Positions 1 to 11,470 of a stretch of 64,000 nucleotides of DNA are shown piece after piece; position 1 is the first letter of the stretch; the number at the start of each line of letters is the position of its first letter. Source of the DNA: Rhipidocladum racemiflorum (lineage: Eukaryota > Streptophyta > Magnoliopsida > Poales > Poaceae); NCBI GenBank assembly GCA_036346355.1, contig CM070585.1, forward strand, positions 8,385,001 through 8,449,000, in the 5' to 3' direction. The translations under genes and the position numbers were made by a program. A model generated the notes under the pieces. That model saw only the letters and a list, made by a program, of their open reading frames with translations, made no database searches and was not told the DNA's origin.

Positions 1-216
1 TCTGCTTAAGTGATGAGATAGGTGACTTTAACCATTTTAGGGAAGGACTCAAACAATATAAATAAAAAAAAGCATAGAAGCACCTCTCAACAAATAAAGT
101 ACTGCAGAGCAGTTAACAAATAAAGTACTGCAGAGCAGTTGTTATTTATTTATAAGAATATCCCAGAAGTCCTTAGAAAAATATAAATATAAATATAACT
201 TAGCAGGACTACTTAC

Positions 217-3200
217 ATCTTCTCAAATAATTCAGGTGTATGGATGCTAGGAAATATATGCTTTGTTAATGTCCTTTTTGACTTCGAGGAATACAGCAGA
301 TACCCTCTTTCTTCCTCTGATGTTGGCCAGTATACCATGCCTCTTCGCTTAGATATCCAAAGGCAAGCACCAGCCTTGCTCTCATCTTCTATAAGCTCGA
401 ATGCACCTAATCCAAATAAAAAGGGGTTCTTTCAGATAGCAAGAAAAGAGAAAGATACAACAACATATGAAAGAGAAATATATCTCAATAGGTCTCCTCA
501 TATCTAAAATAGTAAAGTACACAATAGGTCTAAACTTGCACATGTGTGTCACTTGGGCCATGAACTTTAGGGCTACACTATATAAGGAAGTCAAGGCGGG
601 TCGAAACCATACCTACTAACCAACGGGCACGGATCGTTGGCATAGCCAGTTTGACCCATTCTAAGGAACGAAAATGTTCATCTCAACCTAGGTTGAGCTA
701 GTCCACCTTTCTGATCCACACATCTTTTCTTGATATTCATACTCACAATCACTCAGTAATACATGTTAAGGATATATTATCTCTTATAGTTATAGATAAG
801 TCTCTGTTATAGATAGAGTCCTATTCCTATTCCTCTTCCTCATGTACACTATATATTGTGGCCATTGGCCCTCATATTCAATACAAGTCATATTCATAAC
901 ATGGTATCAGAGCCACGGTTCAAACCCTAGCTCTAAGATTTTCCGCTGTCGCTGCCCTCGGGAGGAACAATCTCTACTCCCGGGGGCGGCTATCTCGTGA
1001 AGAAGGTGCTCCGCCGGCCGGTTGACGCTGTGCCACCTCTGCTCTCTGGCCGACGGCTCACCCGAGTTCACGCGCCTTCGATCGCCTCGATCTGCGTGGG
1101 TCGGCCGGACATGCTAGTCCTCGGTGGGTGCTTCCTTCGATAGACTTCCTGGGCGTTGTACTTGCGCTCACCCCATCTGATCTCTCTTCCAGCCGTCTCG
1201 TCTCGACGGCCTTTACTTGCCTCACTGGATGCCCGCGCCTCTGCGTGATCTTGTCTACTGGATCGCCGTGCTGCTTTCATCCGTCGCGCCGCCGCCGGCC
1301 GACCATCCTCGTCGAGATCGCCAGATCTGCATCGTTTCCCGACGACTCGTGGCCGCTTGCCGCGCGTGGCCTCCTGCCGCGCCGCCAGCCGCGCGTGGCC
1401 TCTCTGCTCGACGCCGAACACGCCGCTCGTGCTACTCGTGGCCGCCGACGTTGTCGTTGGACGTTGCCGTCCACCTGGAGATCGCTCGACGCCTGCGGCC
1501 GGAAGACTTGCGCACGACGCGCCCACTGCTGCTCGACGTTGCCCAGGCCTCTTCTCCGTCGGTCGCTGGCTTGGTCGCCGAGCCCCACGTCGACTTCGCC
1601 TATAACTACCGCGCCGCCCGTGGACAAGTTCTCCCACAGAGCGTTGCTTGCCGGGCCGAGCGGAGAAACTAGAAGCCTAAACCAGTCTGGACTTCAAGCC
1701 GTGAAGCACTTCTAGTCAGCCTGGACTTTAGACTTCACGGCTTGCTTGACGTCCATGAGACTAGAAGTGCTTCACGTCCGTGAGACTAGAAGTGGAGGTC
1801 TTGCTTGATCTCTAGTCTTGCTTGAAGCATCATAGTTCACGTCCGTGAGACTCGTCTTGATTCACGTCCGTGGTATTCAACATTCTTTCTTGGATTTTCT
1901 TTCAGCTAGGCTCAGATTATTTCAGCATGATTTTGCTGTCTTGGCTCTTTCGTTGGTTTGATGGCTTTCGGGCTACTGCTTTTATTTTCTTTAGTCTTCC
2001 GTTGCGTCCATCCAAATCTTTAGCATCTTGATTCCGCTGCCGCTGGCTCTCTCTACTCCGGCTTGGCTCATTTTGTCAACTTTTATTACCTTGGCTCGGC
2101 TCGTTTTTGTCGGCCTCGTCGGTTCTTCTTCGTCGACTCGTCCCGTCGGCTCTTCTTCGTCGACTCTGCCATACATTCGACTTTTCTTCGTCGATTTGGC
2201 TTCTTCGTCGATTTTTCTCCATCGACCCGGCTCTTCTTCGTCGACTCTGCCATACATTCGACTTTTCTTCGTCGATTTGGCTTCTTCGTCGACTTTTCTT
2301 CACCGACTCGGTTCTTCGTTGGCTATCTTCGTCAGCTCGATTCTTCAGGAGTTACATGCTACGACGGCTACTTCAAGACTATGATTTTGGATTTTCCCTT
2401 TTTAGTTCATCTCTTCCAAATGCAATGCTATTGCATACGCCTTGCATTTGTGGGGGGGTGTTAAGGATATATTATCTCTTATAGTTATAGATAAGTCTCT
2501 GTTATAGACAGAGTCCTATTCCTATTCCTCTTCCTCATGTACACTATATATTGTGGCCATTGGCCCTCATATTCAATACAAGTCATATTCATAACAATAC
2601 AAACATCACGTAGGATCAGATCGTAAGTACCAAAGACTACCAAATCATTGAAAGTATATACTTTATGTAATACACCCTCCGTTCACAAATGTACGATGTT
2701 TTAGAAACGGACAGTCAAAAAAAAATTTTTTGACTACTTATGTATAAAAAACTATTTAGATTGGTCAAATGAAAATGCTACCATTATATTAGTTATGAAA
2801 AATATTTCCATAATATAATAATTTTAGATTTGTTAATGAACATATTCATATAAAAAGTAGTGGTCAAAGTTGCATGTTGGAAGCCGTGCCGATGTCCAAA
2901 GCATCATACATTATTGAACAGAGGGAGTAAAAATATTATTTTTCAAATTTATCTCAGTATTAAGAACTTTTTTGGCTTTTACAATTCAATATGTAATTTT
3001 TGTGTATGTATTAATGTTTTATGTTAATGGTAAAAACTTTACAATGAGATTCCCTCAATTCTTTAATCGCAAATTGTGACATGTACAGAAAAAAAATAGT
3101 ACCTATCTTCTAAGGAAGATACATAATTTAACAGTTCAGGTCTTTAGCGTTTTGATATTTGAAAATCAATTAAACCTACAGTTCTCAAGTTCAGGAACCC

Positions 3201-6200
3201 TCGCGATCTATTCCTACAAGTCTCTCGTGTACTTTAGTCAATTTAAAAAAATGGATACACATGTTTCACATAGAAAAAAATGTGCACAAATGTCCATATT
3301 CATTTTTAACATTTAAAACACCCAGTCTCAACTGAGTGTAGGAACAATTCATCTAAGGCTCAACAATAACTTTTAGTGATCATGATACGCCAATTACGGA
3401 CAAAACGTAGACAATCAAATGAAATAATTAATTACAACTTAACAAGGTGAGAAACAGTGTACCATTAACAACATCCTCCATCTTCAAAAAACCTCCAAGT
3501 GCATCTACTAATATGCTATTTACTTGTTCTCCCATTTTAGTTTGGACAAACTGCATACATCAGTCCAATATATAGGTCAAGATATATAATACTCAATTAC
3601 TCATTAAATATCATGATTGACTTTGTCCCTTTCAGATGTTAAGCATGAGAGAAATGATAAGCTACTCTGTTTAGGATAAATTTAAAGTGATCATGACCAG
3701 CAAGAGTGTAAATTATGCTCCACTATCTGCAGCTACAAAATGTGGATATCAACTCTTGCTGATATCCACTAATTTTCTCAGATGGAAATTTGGTCCACGT
3801 AATTAATTTATTCAACTACATGTCCATACCGATTTAACTCAAGTAAAGAACAAAAATCACATAAGATTTTAATTGCGCATGGGTGTAAAAGAGCTCTGAC
3901 CAGGGCCCTAAAAGAGCTCTGCTCCTGGCCCTTGAGAATTGAGATAGTGTGCACTCACACTAGCTGGTCAACCTGGTAAGTTTTCCTGTTCGTACAAATT
4001 TATGTAGTAGAGAATACAATGCACTGTTACCAGTGTCAGGTTAACATTTTGACATACACAAAATTTATCAGCAAATTATCACAAGCTTAAGACAAAGAAT
4101 ATAGCCACAGTTTCAATGCAACTACAATGAATGCAAGTTAATAAGTGACACTGGCTGACAAAATGAGAAATATTTGCCTCCAGTTGTGCAATTCCTTAAT
4201 ACCTCAGGGCAGAGCACATTGACACGAATGCCATGCCGTTTCAATGGAGCAAGTGATCTTGTAAACATGACCACACCACCTGCAAAAAATGAAGTTTGAG
4301 GTCACATAGTGTACACAAGTTTCAAACAGATCTTACAATATACAGAAGGAACACATAGTTAATATTGTAAAGATGGTTTTAGTGTCGAGCATTTTACATT
4401 ACCAAAATGTAAACTTATGTACAAGTTGTGACTTGTAAAGTCACAATATGTCAAACCACATAGACAATTAATTAGTGCATATTATTTTCCACAAATAAAT
4501 AGTCAAAGTAAAAAATAATCCAAACTGGTTTTATATTGCAACTGCAATCTGCTGGCAAAAAAAAACTGCATATAGATGATACATTGGTCTTCCAGCATAA
4601 TGACTAAGGATGTAATGCCATTGACCTTCATGTGCTTACTGCAAAAGCACTTCCGGTCTGCATACAATGCATACCTTTTCTATCAATTAGAACCTCTTTA
4701 GGTAAAAACTAATAATAAAGCAGCTAATTTTCATTTAAAAATGGAAATGCTACATTTTAACACTGTCGGAGGAAATCCCATCATAGCCCTCTACAGAAGA
4801 TACATGGTGCAGGGTGTTGGGGGAGTTCCTATCATACTCCGCCGACCCTCTAAAGAGGGTATGTGATGTGAGGAGTTAGGAGAGATCCCATCATACTCCA
4901 CCAGCCCTCTAAAGAGGGTACAAGATGCGGAGTGTTGGGAGATCCCATCATACTCTGTTGGCCCTCTAAAGAGGGTACGTGGAGCGGTGCTCAGCCCTCC
5001 AGAGCACTTTGCCTCATTCCCGTCCATAGGGCATAAGGCTTAACTTCCGGTCCTCGCATCATCTTCCATAAATACCTAGTTTTAGTGTTCACTCATGAGT
5101 AATAAACTACTTGCCACTTGTCGCATCATCTTCCACAAATACCTAATTTTAGTGTTCACTCATGAATAATAAACTACTTAGCCAATTTAGTTGGATTTTT
5201 GTAATCGTAGTAATGGATATGGGAACTTAGTCAGTTTTATAATAATGAGAAGTTTAGTTGTTTGTCTATTGTTTATTTGTTCTTAATCATCGTCGTCACC
5301 AAAATGGTAAAGATTGCTCCCAGACGCATGTGATCCGGGTGTACCCAAGTGCAAAGACTTGGGTGTTCCCGAGTGCGTGGACTCGGGCGTGCTTGGGCGC
5401 GTGGTTCGAAGATTATTATTGTTTTGTTGCTTATATGGTTATGCAAATATTGTTATTGTTGGTTCAGTAGTGGTGATAATTGTTTAGGTTGCCTACTGAA
5501 ATTATGGCTGAAACCATGGTAAAGTGATGAAAAATATAAATGGTGGTAATATCTTGAGCACATAAAGTGTTAGGGTGTTACACACATGATTTGATATAGT
5601 TTTATCTCTATTTACAAAAGGTATGCATATCCATTTACCATTTTAGTAAAAACATGACAGCTTTTAAGCACATTAATTACTATTTTTTAGGAGTGTATAC
5701 CTTTTTGTCATTACAATACCAGTTTAGTTATACATCTCCATTCGTCTAAAAAAATAGCTATCTTCTTTTTTCTTTGAAAAATGCAGCTCAGGTACTACCA
5801 CATCACAACGTACACATTTTTTAAAATATCATCATTTTAAGTACTTATTTTAATATATCAAGGGAGTGCGAACCTTTTGTCCCACTATAAACTGGTTCAT
5901 AGTGCATAGGATATAGGCCAGCAACTGAACCAATATTTATTATGACACCAGGCTTCTTCTGGGTTCTCATTATTTGAGTCTGCAGTGAATAAATCCAATC
6001 ATAAGTACTATACATATGCCATTTGCAGGAGTAAATATAAGTAACCTGCCCAACAATTGATATTATCTTTTGAATTAGTGTACAAGTGAAGAATTCAAAC
6101 TCCATGAATAATGCAAGCCTGATTTCTCGATCATTATTGATCCAAAATTCTATCTTACTTCTTGATCTCAAGGAAACCCTAAGGACAAACTATATTATAG

Positions 6201-9200
6201 CAACGGAACTATTAACTCTTAACTTCCTCCAATGATGAAAACTAAAAACGGAAAACCCAATACCTTCTTTTTCTCTTAAACAACTGCATCAACTGCAATT
6301 GAAATCATATGCATTTCCTAATCATTTATCTAAGATAACAAACGGCAAACAGGACCAGCAATTATTGTTACTACAAATAGTTTGAGTTACTGAATAAACC
6401 AACTTGACAATTCTACTCCAACAGTTACGATACACTTACTGCAATGCGAGTACCATCAATAACAGCAACAAGATTCACATTTACGGCATGCCTCCATGTG
6501 CTAGTTCCATCAGATCTATCATCATAAACTAATGATTTGTTGACGAATCCAGCACAATTGATGCATACATCTAGTCCACCATACGTGTGTACATGTTTCC
6601 CAAAAGCAGCAGCAAGAGCATCTACACATCAAATCAGTGTAACTTTAAGCTCATGGCAAACATGAAATGCAAGATAACGTAGCTTTTGGTTAGCGGTTGA
6701 AACCAAAATGAATGTAATCCGATGTCCAATGACAAAATAAATCCCAATAGTACAACTACAACAATAAAATGCCCTGTTAAAAGCAATTTGATGTTTCTTG
6801 AATGCACAAGAAAGCAATATATACCATATTAACCCATTATGATCTTAAAAATCCTAGATCTTATATACTATATACTAGGTTGCAGGAGCTGGTAGATCAA
6901 AATTTAGGAGAGTAGCTCATGACTTGAATCACTAGATCAGGTCGTCTCTTTCCTCTGTGTAAGACTTGCTTATTTGTTCTCCACTGATGACCTCTTCGTC
7001 GGTGGTATTTTTTGGTTGTATCGCACTGTCTTTCTTAATGGAATGATACACAAAGCTTTTGCATATTCACGAAAAAGGTACATTTCTGAAACACAGCAGG
7101 GATGGTTTGCTAACTTTATTTCACAGAGGGTTTTCAGCTAGTAAGAAAATTTCAGCTAATGCTTAAAAATAAAAAGATTAGATCTTATGCCAAAAATATA
7201 TGATGCTTGTAAGTGGTACGGTTATATTCTTGAACTATGCTTTATCGATACGGTGAGGGTTGCAGTTGGATATCAAAAGACCTCACACTTCACCAGTCAA
7301 ATGTCATTACTTGAGTTGTGGCGTTTTGTTCATTGTCGCTTCCAAAGCTTTTTAGCATAAGCAAGCCACAAGTGTAGTTTGAAAAATTATGTATGCAATA
7401 AAATTAATTGTTATTACTTGTTTCCCTTAAAAAAAACTCTTACCTGCATTAGTAACATCACACTTAATGAATATGGCAGATGGAACTCTATGATCTTCAT
7501 GAAACTGTTTGCTTTCCTTTTGAACTAATGAAACAACTTCTCTTCCATTTTCTTCAGACAAATCGACAACTGTCACAAACAGACCCTTCTGTGCAAGAGC
7601 AATACAAAGCGCTTTCCCTTCAAATAATTTTAAAAAAACGTTAGAACGTTCAATGAAAGATAACCAGTAAAATCTCTTTTCCTACACAAAATCAATTAAA
7701 TCCTGGCTTTTGAGCCTCAGATATTACACAGGGACTACAATTGTTACACTTTCCGAGATTAATTGTTGTTACAAATGGAAATGTGTGCCATGGTTTCGTA
7801 TTATGTAGTACCAAACCAGGCAGAAAACTTAGTTTGTTTCCAGAAAACCTACAATTGTTACGCTAGCAAAGTCTCATGATCTCATCACAGTTATATGTTA
7901 CAGCAATTTGCAAACCGCTTCGATGGTTGGTAGATCATTTTGATATAGTATGACTGCGAGGTACCAAATCCAAAAATACAATTATATAAGCGCATGTTTT
8001 GACTGGTGTTAGTGGGAGTGTGCCCAAAATCCTCGCAAGTGATACATGGGTCGCAGGGGCAACCAAAATTAACATGCTATGATCCAGAACCGCGCTCTCG
8101 AGCACCAGGATCTCGCCCTCGCCGAAGCGTGCCTCACCAAAGCCATCACTGGCTGCGATGTGTCTACGCCGCTTCTGCCTGCCTGGCTGCGCGATGGTGG
8201 ACAGAGAGACCACCAACTTCATGACTAGGAGATCCCCCTGCCCGACAGTGGCGGCGACGTTTCCACTTCCGGCCACCACTTCCGGAGGTAGCAACAACTC
8301 CGCATCGCTGAAGGCCTGGAGCTCAGGGTTCACAAAACCGCCGAAAACCGCTCCGGTTCGAGATGCAAAACCGCTCGGTAAACCGGTCTAATTAAAAAAG
8401 AATTGAAAAAAAATTTAAAAATTAGAAAAAATTTGTATGTTCGGTTTTTCGCGAAAAACCGCGGTTTTTCGCGTAAAACCGCGGTTTTTCGCGTAAAACC
8501 GCTGAAAACCGTTTTCGAAGAGGTCGGGTTAGTTTTTCGTGAAACCCTAGCGGTTTTTCGTAAAAACCGAGCGGTTTACCGTGAAAAACCGAACGGATTT
8601 TAAATTTTTTCAATTTTTTTGGATTTTCCAACTCTTTGGTTTTTGACGGTTTTTTAGCGGTTTTTCGCGCGGTTTTTGCGAAAACCGTACCGCGAAAACC
8701 GAACCGGTTTTGGCGGTACGGTTTTGTGAACCCTGCTGGAGCTCCTATTGGATGCAGAGCGTGCGACTCAAAGCCCAAAGGTAGGGCGAAGCGCAGAGAG
8801 AGAGAGAGGGGTGAAGCGTTTGCAGCAGAGTGATAGAGAGAGGGGTGCATCCATCGGGCCAGGCTACGTAGCGCATCCACGAAATGACGAGACAAAAACA
8901 AGCCAGGCCCAAACAACAACCAGTGGGAAACTGGCCAAGGCGACCTGGACACAAGGCAAGACTGAGAGAGGGAACTACGCTCGATGAATATGGCAGACGG
9001 AACTCTAAGATCTCCATGAAAATTTGTGCTTTCCTTTTGAACTAACAAGGCAACTTGTCTTCCATTTTCTTCAGAGAAATGGACAACAGTGGCAAATAGA
9101 CCCTTCTGTGCAAGAGCAATGCATACTGCTTTCCCTTGAAAAATAAAAAAGAAATGTCAGTCTGTGCATTAAAAGGAATCTATTCAAATCACCTGTCCTG

Positions 9201-11127
9201 CACGAAATCAATTAAATCTAAAGGGAAAAATAAAAAGGGATAGAATATCCCTCTTCCATTGCAACCAATCCTCGTCGTATGTTAGCAGGGGCGGATTTAG
9301 CGTGTAAGGAGTGGGGTCCTTGGCCTCCAGTCAATTTTTACTTTTAGTTATACCCCTCAAGCCTATGACATGTGGGCCCCCAGTCAAATCTGAAGATGGC
9401 CCCCACTCAGCCACAGGCCACTCCACCTGTTTTCTCCTGATCTCCTCTTCCTTCCATCACAAGCCAGCCAAGCGCCTGCAAGCAACGCTGGCCGCTGGGA
9501 GTTCTTCCGGCTTCCGCCGTTCCGCGTCGCCTGCGACCACGCCGAGGAGCTCGTCGAGTCCATTCGCCAGCGCATCGGCTGATCAGCTCCGACCTCCGAG
9601 CGCATCCGCCAGCGCTGGCTGCCCCCGGCATCAACCCCATCAGTGCGTTAGCCGACAACGCGGCAGCGCCGTCCGCCCGTCCGCCTCGAGCAGGAGCAGG
9701 TGAGGCCAGCTTTTGACCTTTTGTTCTGTAGCCTGTAGGACTCTAATCGGCAGTACTACTCTATCCTGTACTACTACTTGTATTGTCCTGTACTACTACT
9801 TGTATTCAACAAATAAACTCCATCATTGGTCGGCTTCGAGCAAAGAGTTGAAGGTGTTGATTGCTTTGGTGTGTGCATGTGCAAAATTGCTAGTTTAGTG
9901 TTTGCAAGAGTTAGCGGTGATTACAGTATATTAGTATTCACTTTCAGAATAAACTGTCTTAGGAAATTTTATTCTATAGTCATCAAGTTGATCTAATACT
10001 AATATTATAATACACCATCTATGATTTGGTAGGGGAAGATAATGGACAAATTTTTGATAAGAAAATCAACAGCTATCAACACCAATGTAAAGAGTTCAAC
10101 TGCAAATACATCAAGACCTACATTGAGAGAAATTTCTATAGTGCCTCAATTAATTGATTTGGATAAGCTTCCTCGGGATCCAGCTAAAAGAAAGAGAATG
10201 GCGGATTATTCCTTTTCTACGTTTAAAATTTGTCTTCATTAACTTTGTTTATATGGCTTGCACTAACTTTTCTTCTTTATAGGTAATATCGTTATTTAGA
10301 AGACATATATCTGTATATTACATTATGATCTTGTGGTATCTCGATCGTCTCAAAGTCATTTTGTTCAAAAATTGCAAAAGTTAGTTTACTCAGCCTCTAA
10401 CTTGTTTTACTCAATGGCAAAGTTATTATGAAAGTTGTAAGTTGCGATAGTTAGTACTTATTACAATAATATAGATGCCCCCACTCAATTTTTGTTCTGC
10501 GTCCGCCCCTGTATGTTAGTTATTACTGTGCATATCACACACACTTGGTTCAAAAGAGCAAAAGAAATTGGAATTGGATATTTCTTTTGGATATTACAAT
10601 GTTGAAGTAATCAAATTCACACCATTTCCTGTGGTACCCTTTTAGCAATTTTACGTTTATATTATATGAGCTCCACAGCAGTGCAAGACTTCTATTGGGA
10701 GCGGACTACTCCCAAGGTGTTGAATATACCAAAGGGTTGCCTAATGGGGGAAACTCGAGCAACTAATTCATCCTTGAAAGTGAATTTATTCAACAAAACA
10801 ACCAATACATGAAAGTGCAATTATTTGGGATACTTTGGTGCATCTCTAATTCAATCTAAATTCTACATGATTTCAGATTGATATTGATTGCAAGTTGTTA
10901 GCTACTAAAAGCTTGGTTTAAGATTCATTTTGTTCAATCTTACTTTTAGACTTGTGAGGAAAAAAAAACTCTTGCTACTGAGTACGGGGTCGATTTCCCT
11001 AAGAACCATTAAACCTGCAGTTAGACACGTACCGTTTGATCTCCTTTTAACTAGAAAGTGGGCGTTCCTTACCGATTCCAGAGGCGCCGCCGGTGACGAG
11101 GGCCGACATGCCGGGCTTCAGCTCCAT
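217..11127 (-). CDS. Short-chain dehydrogenase/reductase (SDR), seven exons visible, 3' end outside window
   Basis: Exons on the minus strand are 11127-11073, 7617-7444, 6621-6440, 5979-5874, 4279-4203, 3550-3463 and 406-217. All junctions are GT-AG, and the phases join into about 290 uninterrupted codons. The last exon ends in a GTAAGT donor, so at least one more exon lies left of base 1. The product starts MELKPGM and has the Rossmann dinucleotide motif TGGASGIG (residues 12-19), the NCAG form of the NNAG motif (98-101), and the catalytic Ser155, Tyr168 and Lys172 (YSGTK). The Ser-Tyr spacing of 13 is that of classical SDRs. Known family role: NAD(P)(H)-dependent oxidation or reduction of an alcohol or carbonyl, usually soluble. 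The protein resembles plant proteins annotated as 15-hydroxyprostaglandin-dehydrogenase-like; the substrate is unknown. Introns are swollen by transposons. I see no stop or frameshift in the chosen exons, so it may be functional. Confidence 0.88.
764..901 (+). repeat. 5' LTR of TRIM-like element
   Basis: TG...CA-bounded 138-bp LTR, one mismatch to its partner at 2459-2596. The PBS starts on the next base. Confidence 0.92.
1690..2325. repeat. Internal tandem and inverted repeats of the TRIM-like element
   Basis: From 1690 to 1875 the motif CACGTCCGTGAGACT and its relatives recur in direct and inverted forms. From about 2157 to 2320 an ~80-bp unit built around TTCTTCGTCGA occurs twice with few changes. 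All three plus frames stay open through the second block, which is a composition effect, not coding evidence. Confidence 0.75.
2459..2596 (+). repeat. 3' LTR of TRIM-like element
   Basis: 138-bp copy of 764-901, preceded by a G-rich polypurine tract and followed by the ATACA target duplication. Confidence 0.92.
2671..2929. mobile_element. Stowaway-type MITE
   Basis: A 259-bp element in an SDR intron. Its ends are inverted copies of (TA)CACCCTCCGTTCA and (TA)CTCCCTCTGTTCA, extending about 28 bp, with TA at both borders. No coding capacity. The CTCCCTCCGT-type end is the hallmark of Tc1/mariner-derived Stowaway MITEs in grasses. Confidence 0.85.
4775..4990. repeat. Intronic minisatellite, ~58-bp units
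   Basis: Three to four diverged units, each carrying GATCCCATCATACTC and CCCTCTAAAGAGGGTA (itself a short palindrome), with unit anchors near 4852, 4911 and 4968. Lies in the SDR intron between exons 4279-4203 and 5979-5874. Confidence 0.8.
5054..5187. repeat. Two-copy tandem duplication, 67-bp period
   Basis: The block starting TCGCATCATCTTCCA is repeated head to tail at 5054 and 5121 with few changes. Intronic, no coding content. Confidence 0.8.
6880..7078 (+). mobile_element. Probable 3' tail of an L1-type LINE
   Basis: The stretch ends in TTGTATCGCACTGTC, TTAATGGAATGATAC and CATATTCACGAAAAAGG, which resembles the conserved 3' untranslated tail of grass L1 LINEs. No reverse transcriptase coding is left, so this is a 5'-truncated copy. 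It sits in an SDR intron. Assigned from remembered tail consensus only. Confidence 0.45.
7935..8983 (-). other. Unidentified GC-richer insert between the two exon 2 copies
   Basis: This block is split by the hAT MITE at 8324-8735 and lies between SDR exon 2 (7617-7444) and its truncated duplicate (9134-8984). Minus-strand frames are open for 132 codons at 8333-7935, but no family is recognised. A GA/CT tract (8794-8811 and 8831-8843) resembles the CT-rich leader of a plant gene read on the minus strand. It may be a captured promoter plus first exon, or plain intron sequence. Confidence 0.35.
8324..8735. mobile_element. hAT-type MITE
   Basis: 412-bp element with perfect 17-bp terminal inverted repeats (CAGGGTTCACAAAACCG) and an 8-bp target duplication CTGGAGCT (8316-8323 and 8736-8743). 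The inside is made of direct and inverted copies of GCGGTTTTTCGCG-like words. No transposase. The 8-bp duplication and CAGGG end place it in the hAT superfamily. Confidence 0.93.
8984..9134 (-). pseudogene. Truncated duplicate of SDR exon 2
   Basis: Closely matches exon 2 at 7617-7444: the reading GKAVCIALAQKGLF parallels GKALCIALAQKGLF, with several substitutions after it. The acceptor side (TTTTTCAAG before GGAAAGC) is kept and the upstream intron is also similar. The last ~25 bp of the exon and its GTAAG donor are gone, replaced by unrelated DNA at 8983. Splicing into this copy would lack a normal donor, so exon 7617-7444 is taken as the real exon 2. Confidence 0.85.
9286..10511 (+). mobile_element. 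Non-autonomous hAT transposon with transposase remnant
   Basis: Starts CAGGGGCGGA and ends TCCGCCCCTG, flanked by the 8-bp target duplication TATGTTAG (9278-9285 and 10512-10519). The length of 1,226 bp is far below that of an autonomous hAT. The inside holds a GC-rich leader and a short piece of the transposase N-terminus at 10042-10242. Located in the long first intron of the SDR gene. Confidence 0.93.
10042..10242 (+). pseudogene. hAT transposase N-terminal remnant
   Basis: 66 codons beginning MDKFLIRKS and containing DLDKLPRDPAKRKRMADY. This resembles the start of TTF-zinc-finger-type hAT transposases, where a short basic leader precedes a 'D-LP-DP--R--I--Y' segment. The zinc finger, catalytic core and dimerisation domains are absent, so the element could move only with proteins from a relative. 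The ORF ends just as the family similarity would continue. Confidence 0.6.
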
Positions 11128-11360
11128 CTCGCCGGCGCGGGCCGGATAGATCGGCGAGCTTCAGGCGAGGAGCCGCGACCGGCGATGGAGAAGGCACGGC
11201 GGGAGGTGAGACGCGGGAAGGGAGGGAGTGGGTGGGTATGGACAATGGAGAGCTCGGCCGGCCCGCGGAGATGCCGAGACGGGAGTCGGGCTGGGGGCAA
11301 ACGAAGACGCCGAGCGAGGGCAGGCAGCGGAAGCGGCGGTTTACTCGCCCTCTCCTCTTG

Positions 11361-11366
11361 TTTATA
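11361..11366 (-). promoter_or_regulatory. Candidate TATA box of the SDR gene
   Basis: TATAAA on the minus strand (in CCATATAAAC), about 235 bp upstream of the start codon at 11127. The interval between is GC-rich. A CT-rich/GA-rich tract (about 11399-11410) lies just upstream of the box. Position and context fit a core promoter; a start site cannot be fixed from sequence alone. Confidence 0.45.
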
Positions 11367-11470
11367 TGGAGTACCATCTTGTGCTCGCCTCTCGCCTCTC
11401 TCTCTCTCGACGTGTTTTGCGAGACAAATCGGATTTGGATTGCGTCAGGACCGAGGAGTGAGAGCGCTTG

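Larger units (their letters stand above)
764..2596 (+). mobile_element. TRIM-like small LTR retrotransposon in an SDR intron
   Basis: Terminal direct repeats of 138 bp (764-901 and 2459-2596) begin TGTTAAGG, end CATAACA and differ at one base (T/C). The 5-bp target duplication ATACA is at 759-763 and 2597-2601. A primer binding site TGGTATCAGAGCC (902-914) follows the 5' LTR, and a G-run polypurine tract (about 2449-2458) precedes the 3' LTR. The 1.56 kb interior has no gag, protease, RT or integrase motif, so it is non-autonomous. It lies between SDR exons 406-217 and 3550-3463, antisense to the gene. Near-identical LTRs imply a recent insertion. Confidence 0.93.

Noticed and set aside
1068..1715. 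Overlapping ORFs of 116-195 codons on both strands in the TRIM interior
   Set aside because: Four frames are open at once, which is typical of GC-rich DNA. No domain or start context favours any of them.
2028..2484. Ser/Phe-rich plus-strand ORFs of 118-133 codons
   Set aside because: All three frames are open because of the TTCTTCGTCGA repeats; a composition artefact within the TRIM.
8422..9048. 208-codon minus ORF joining the exon 2 duplicate to MITE sequence
   Set aside because: It crosses the exon copy, the unidentified insert and the MITE border. A chance fusion frame rather than a gene.
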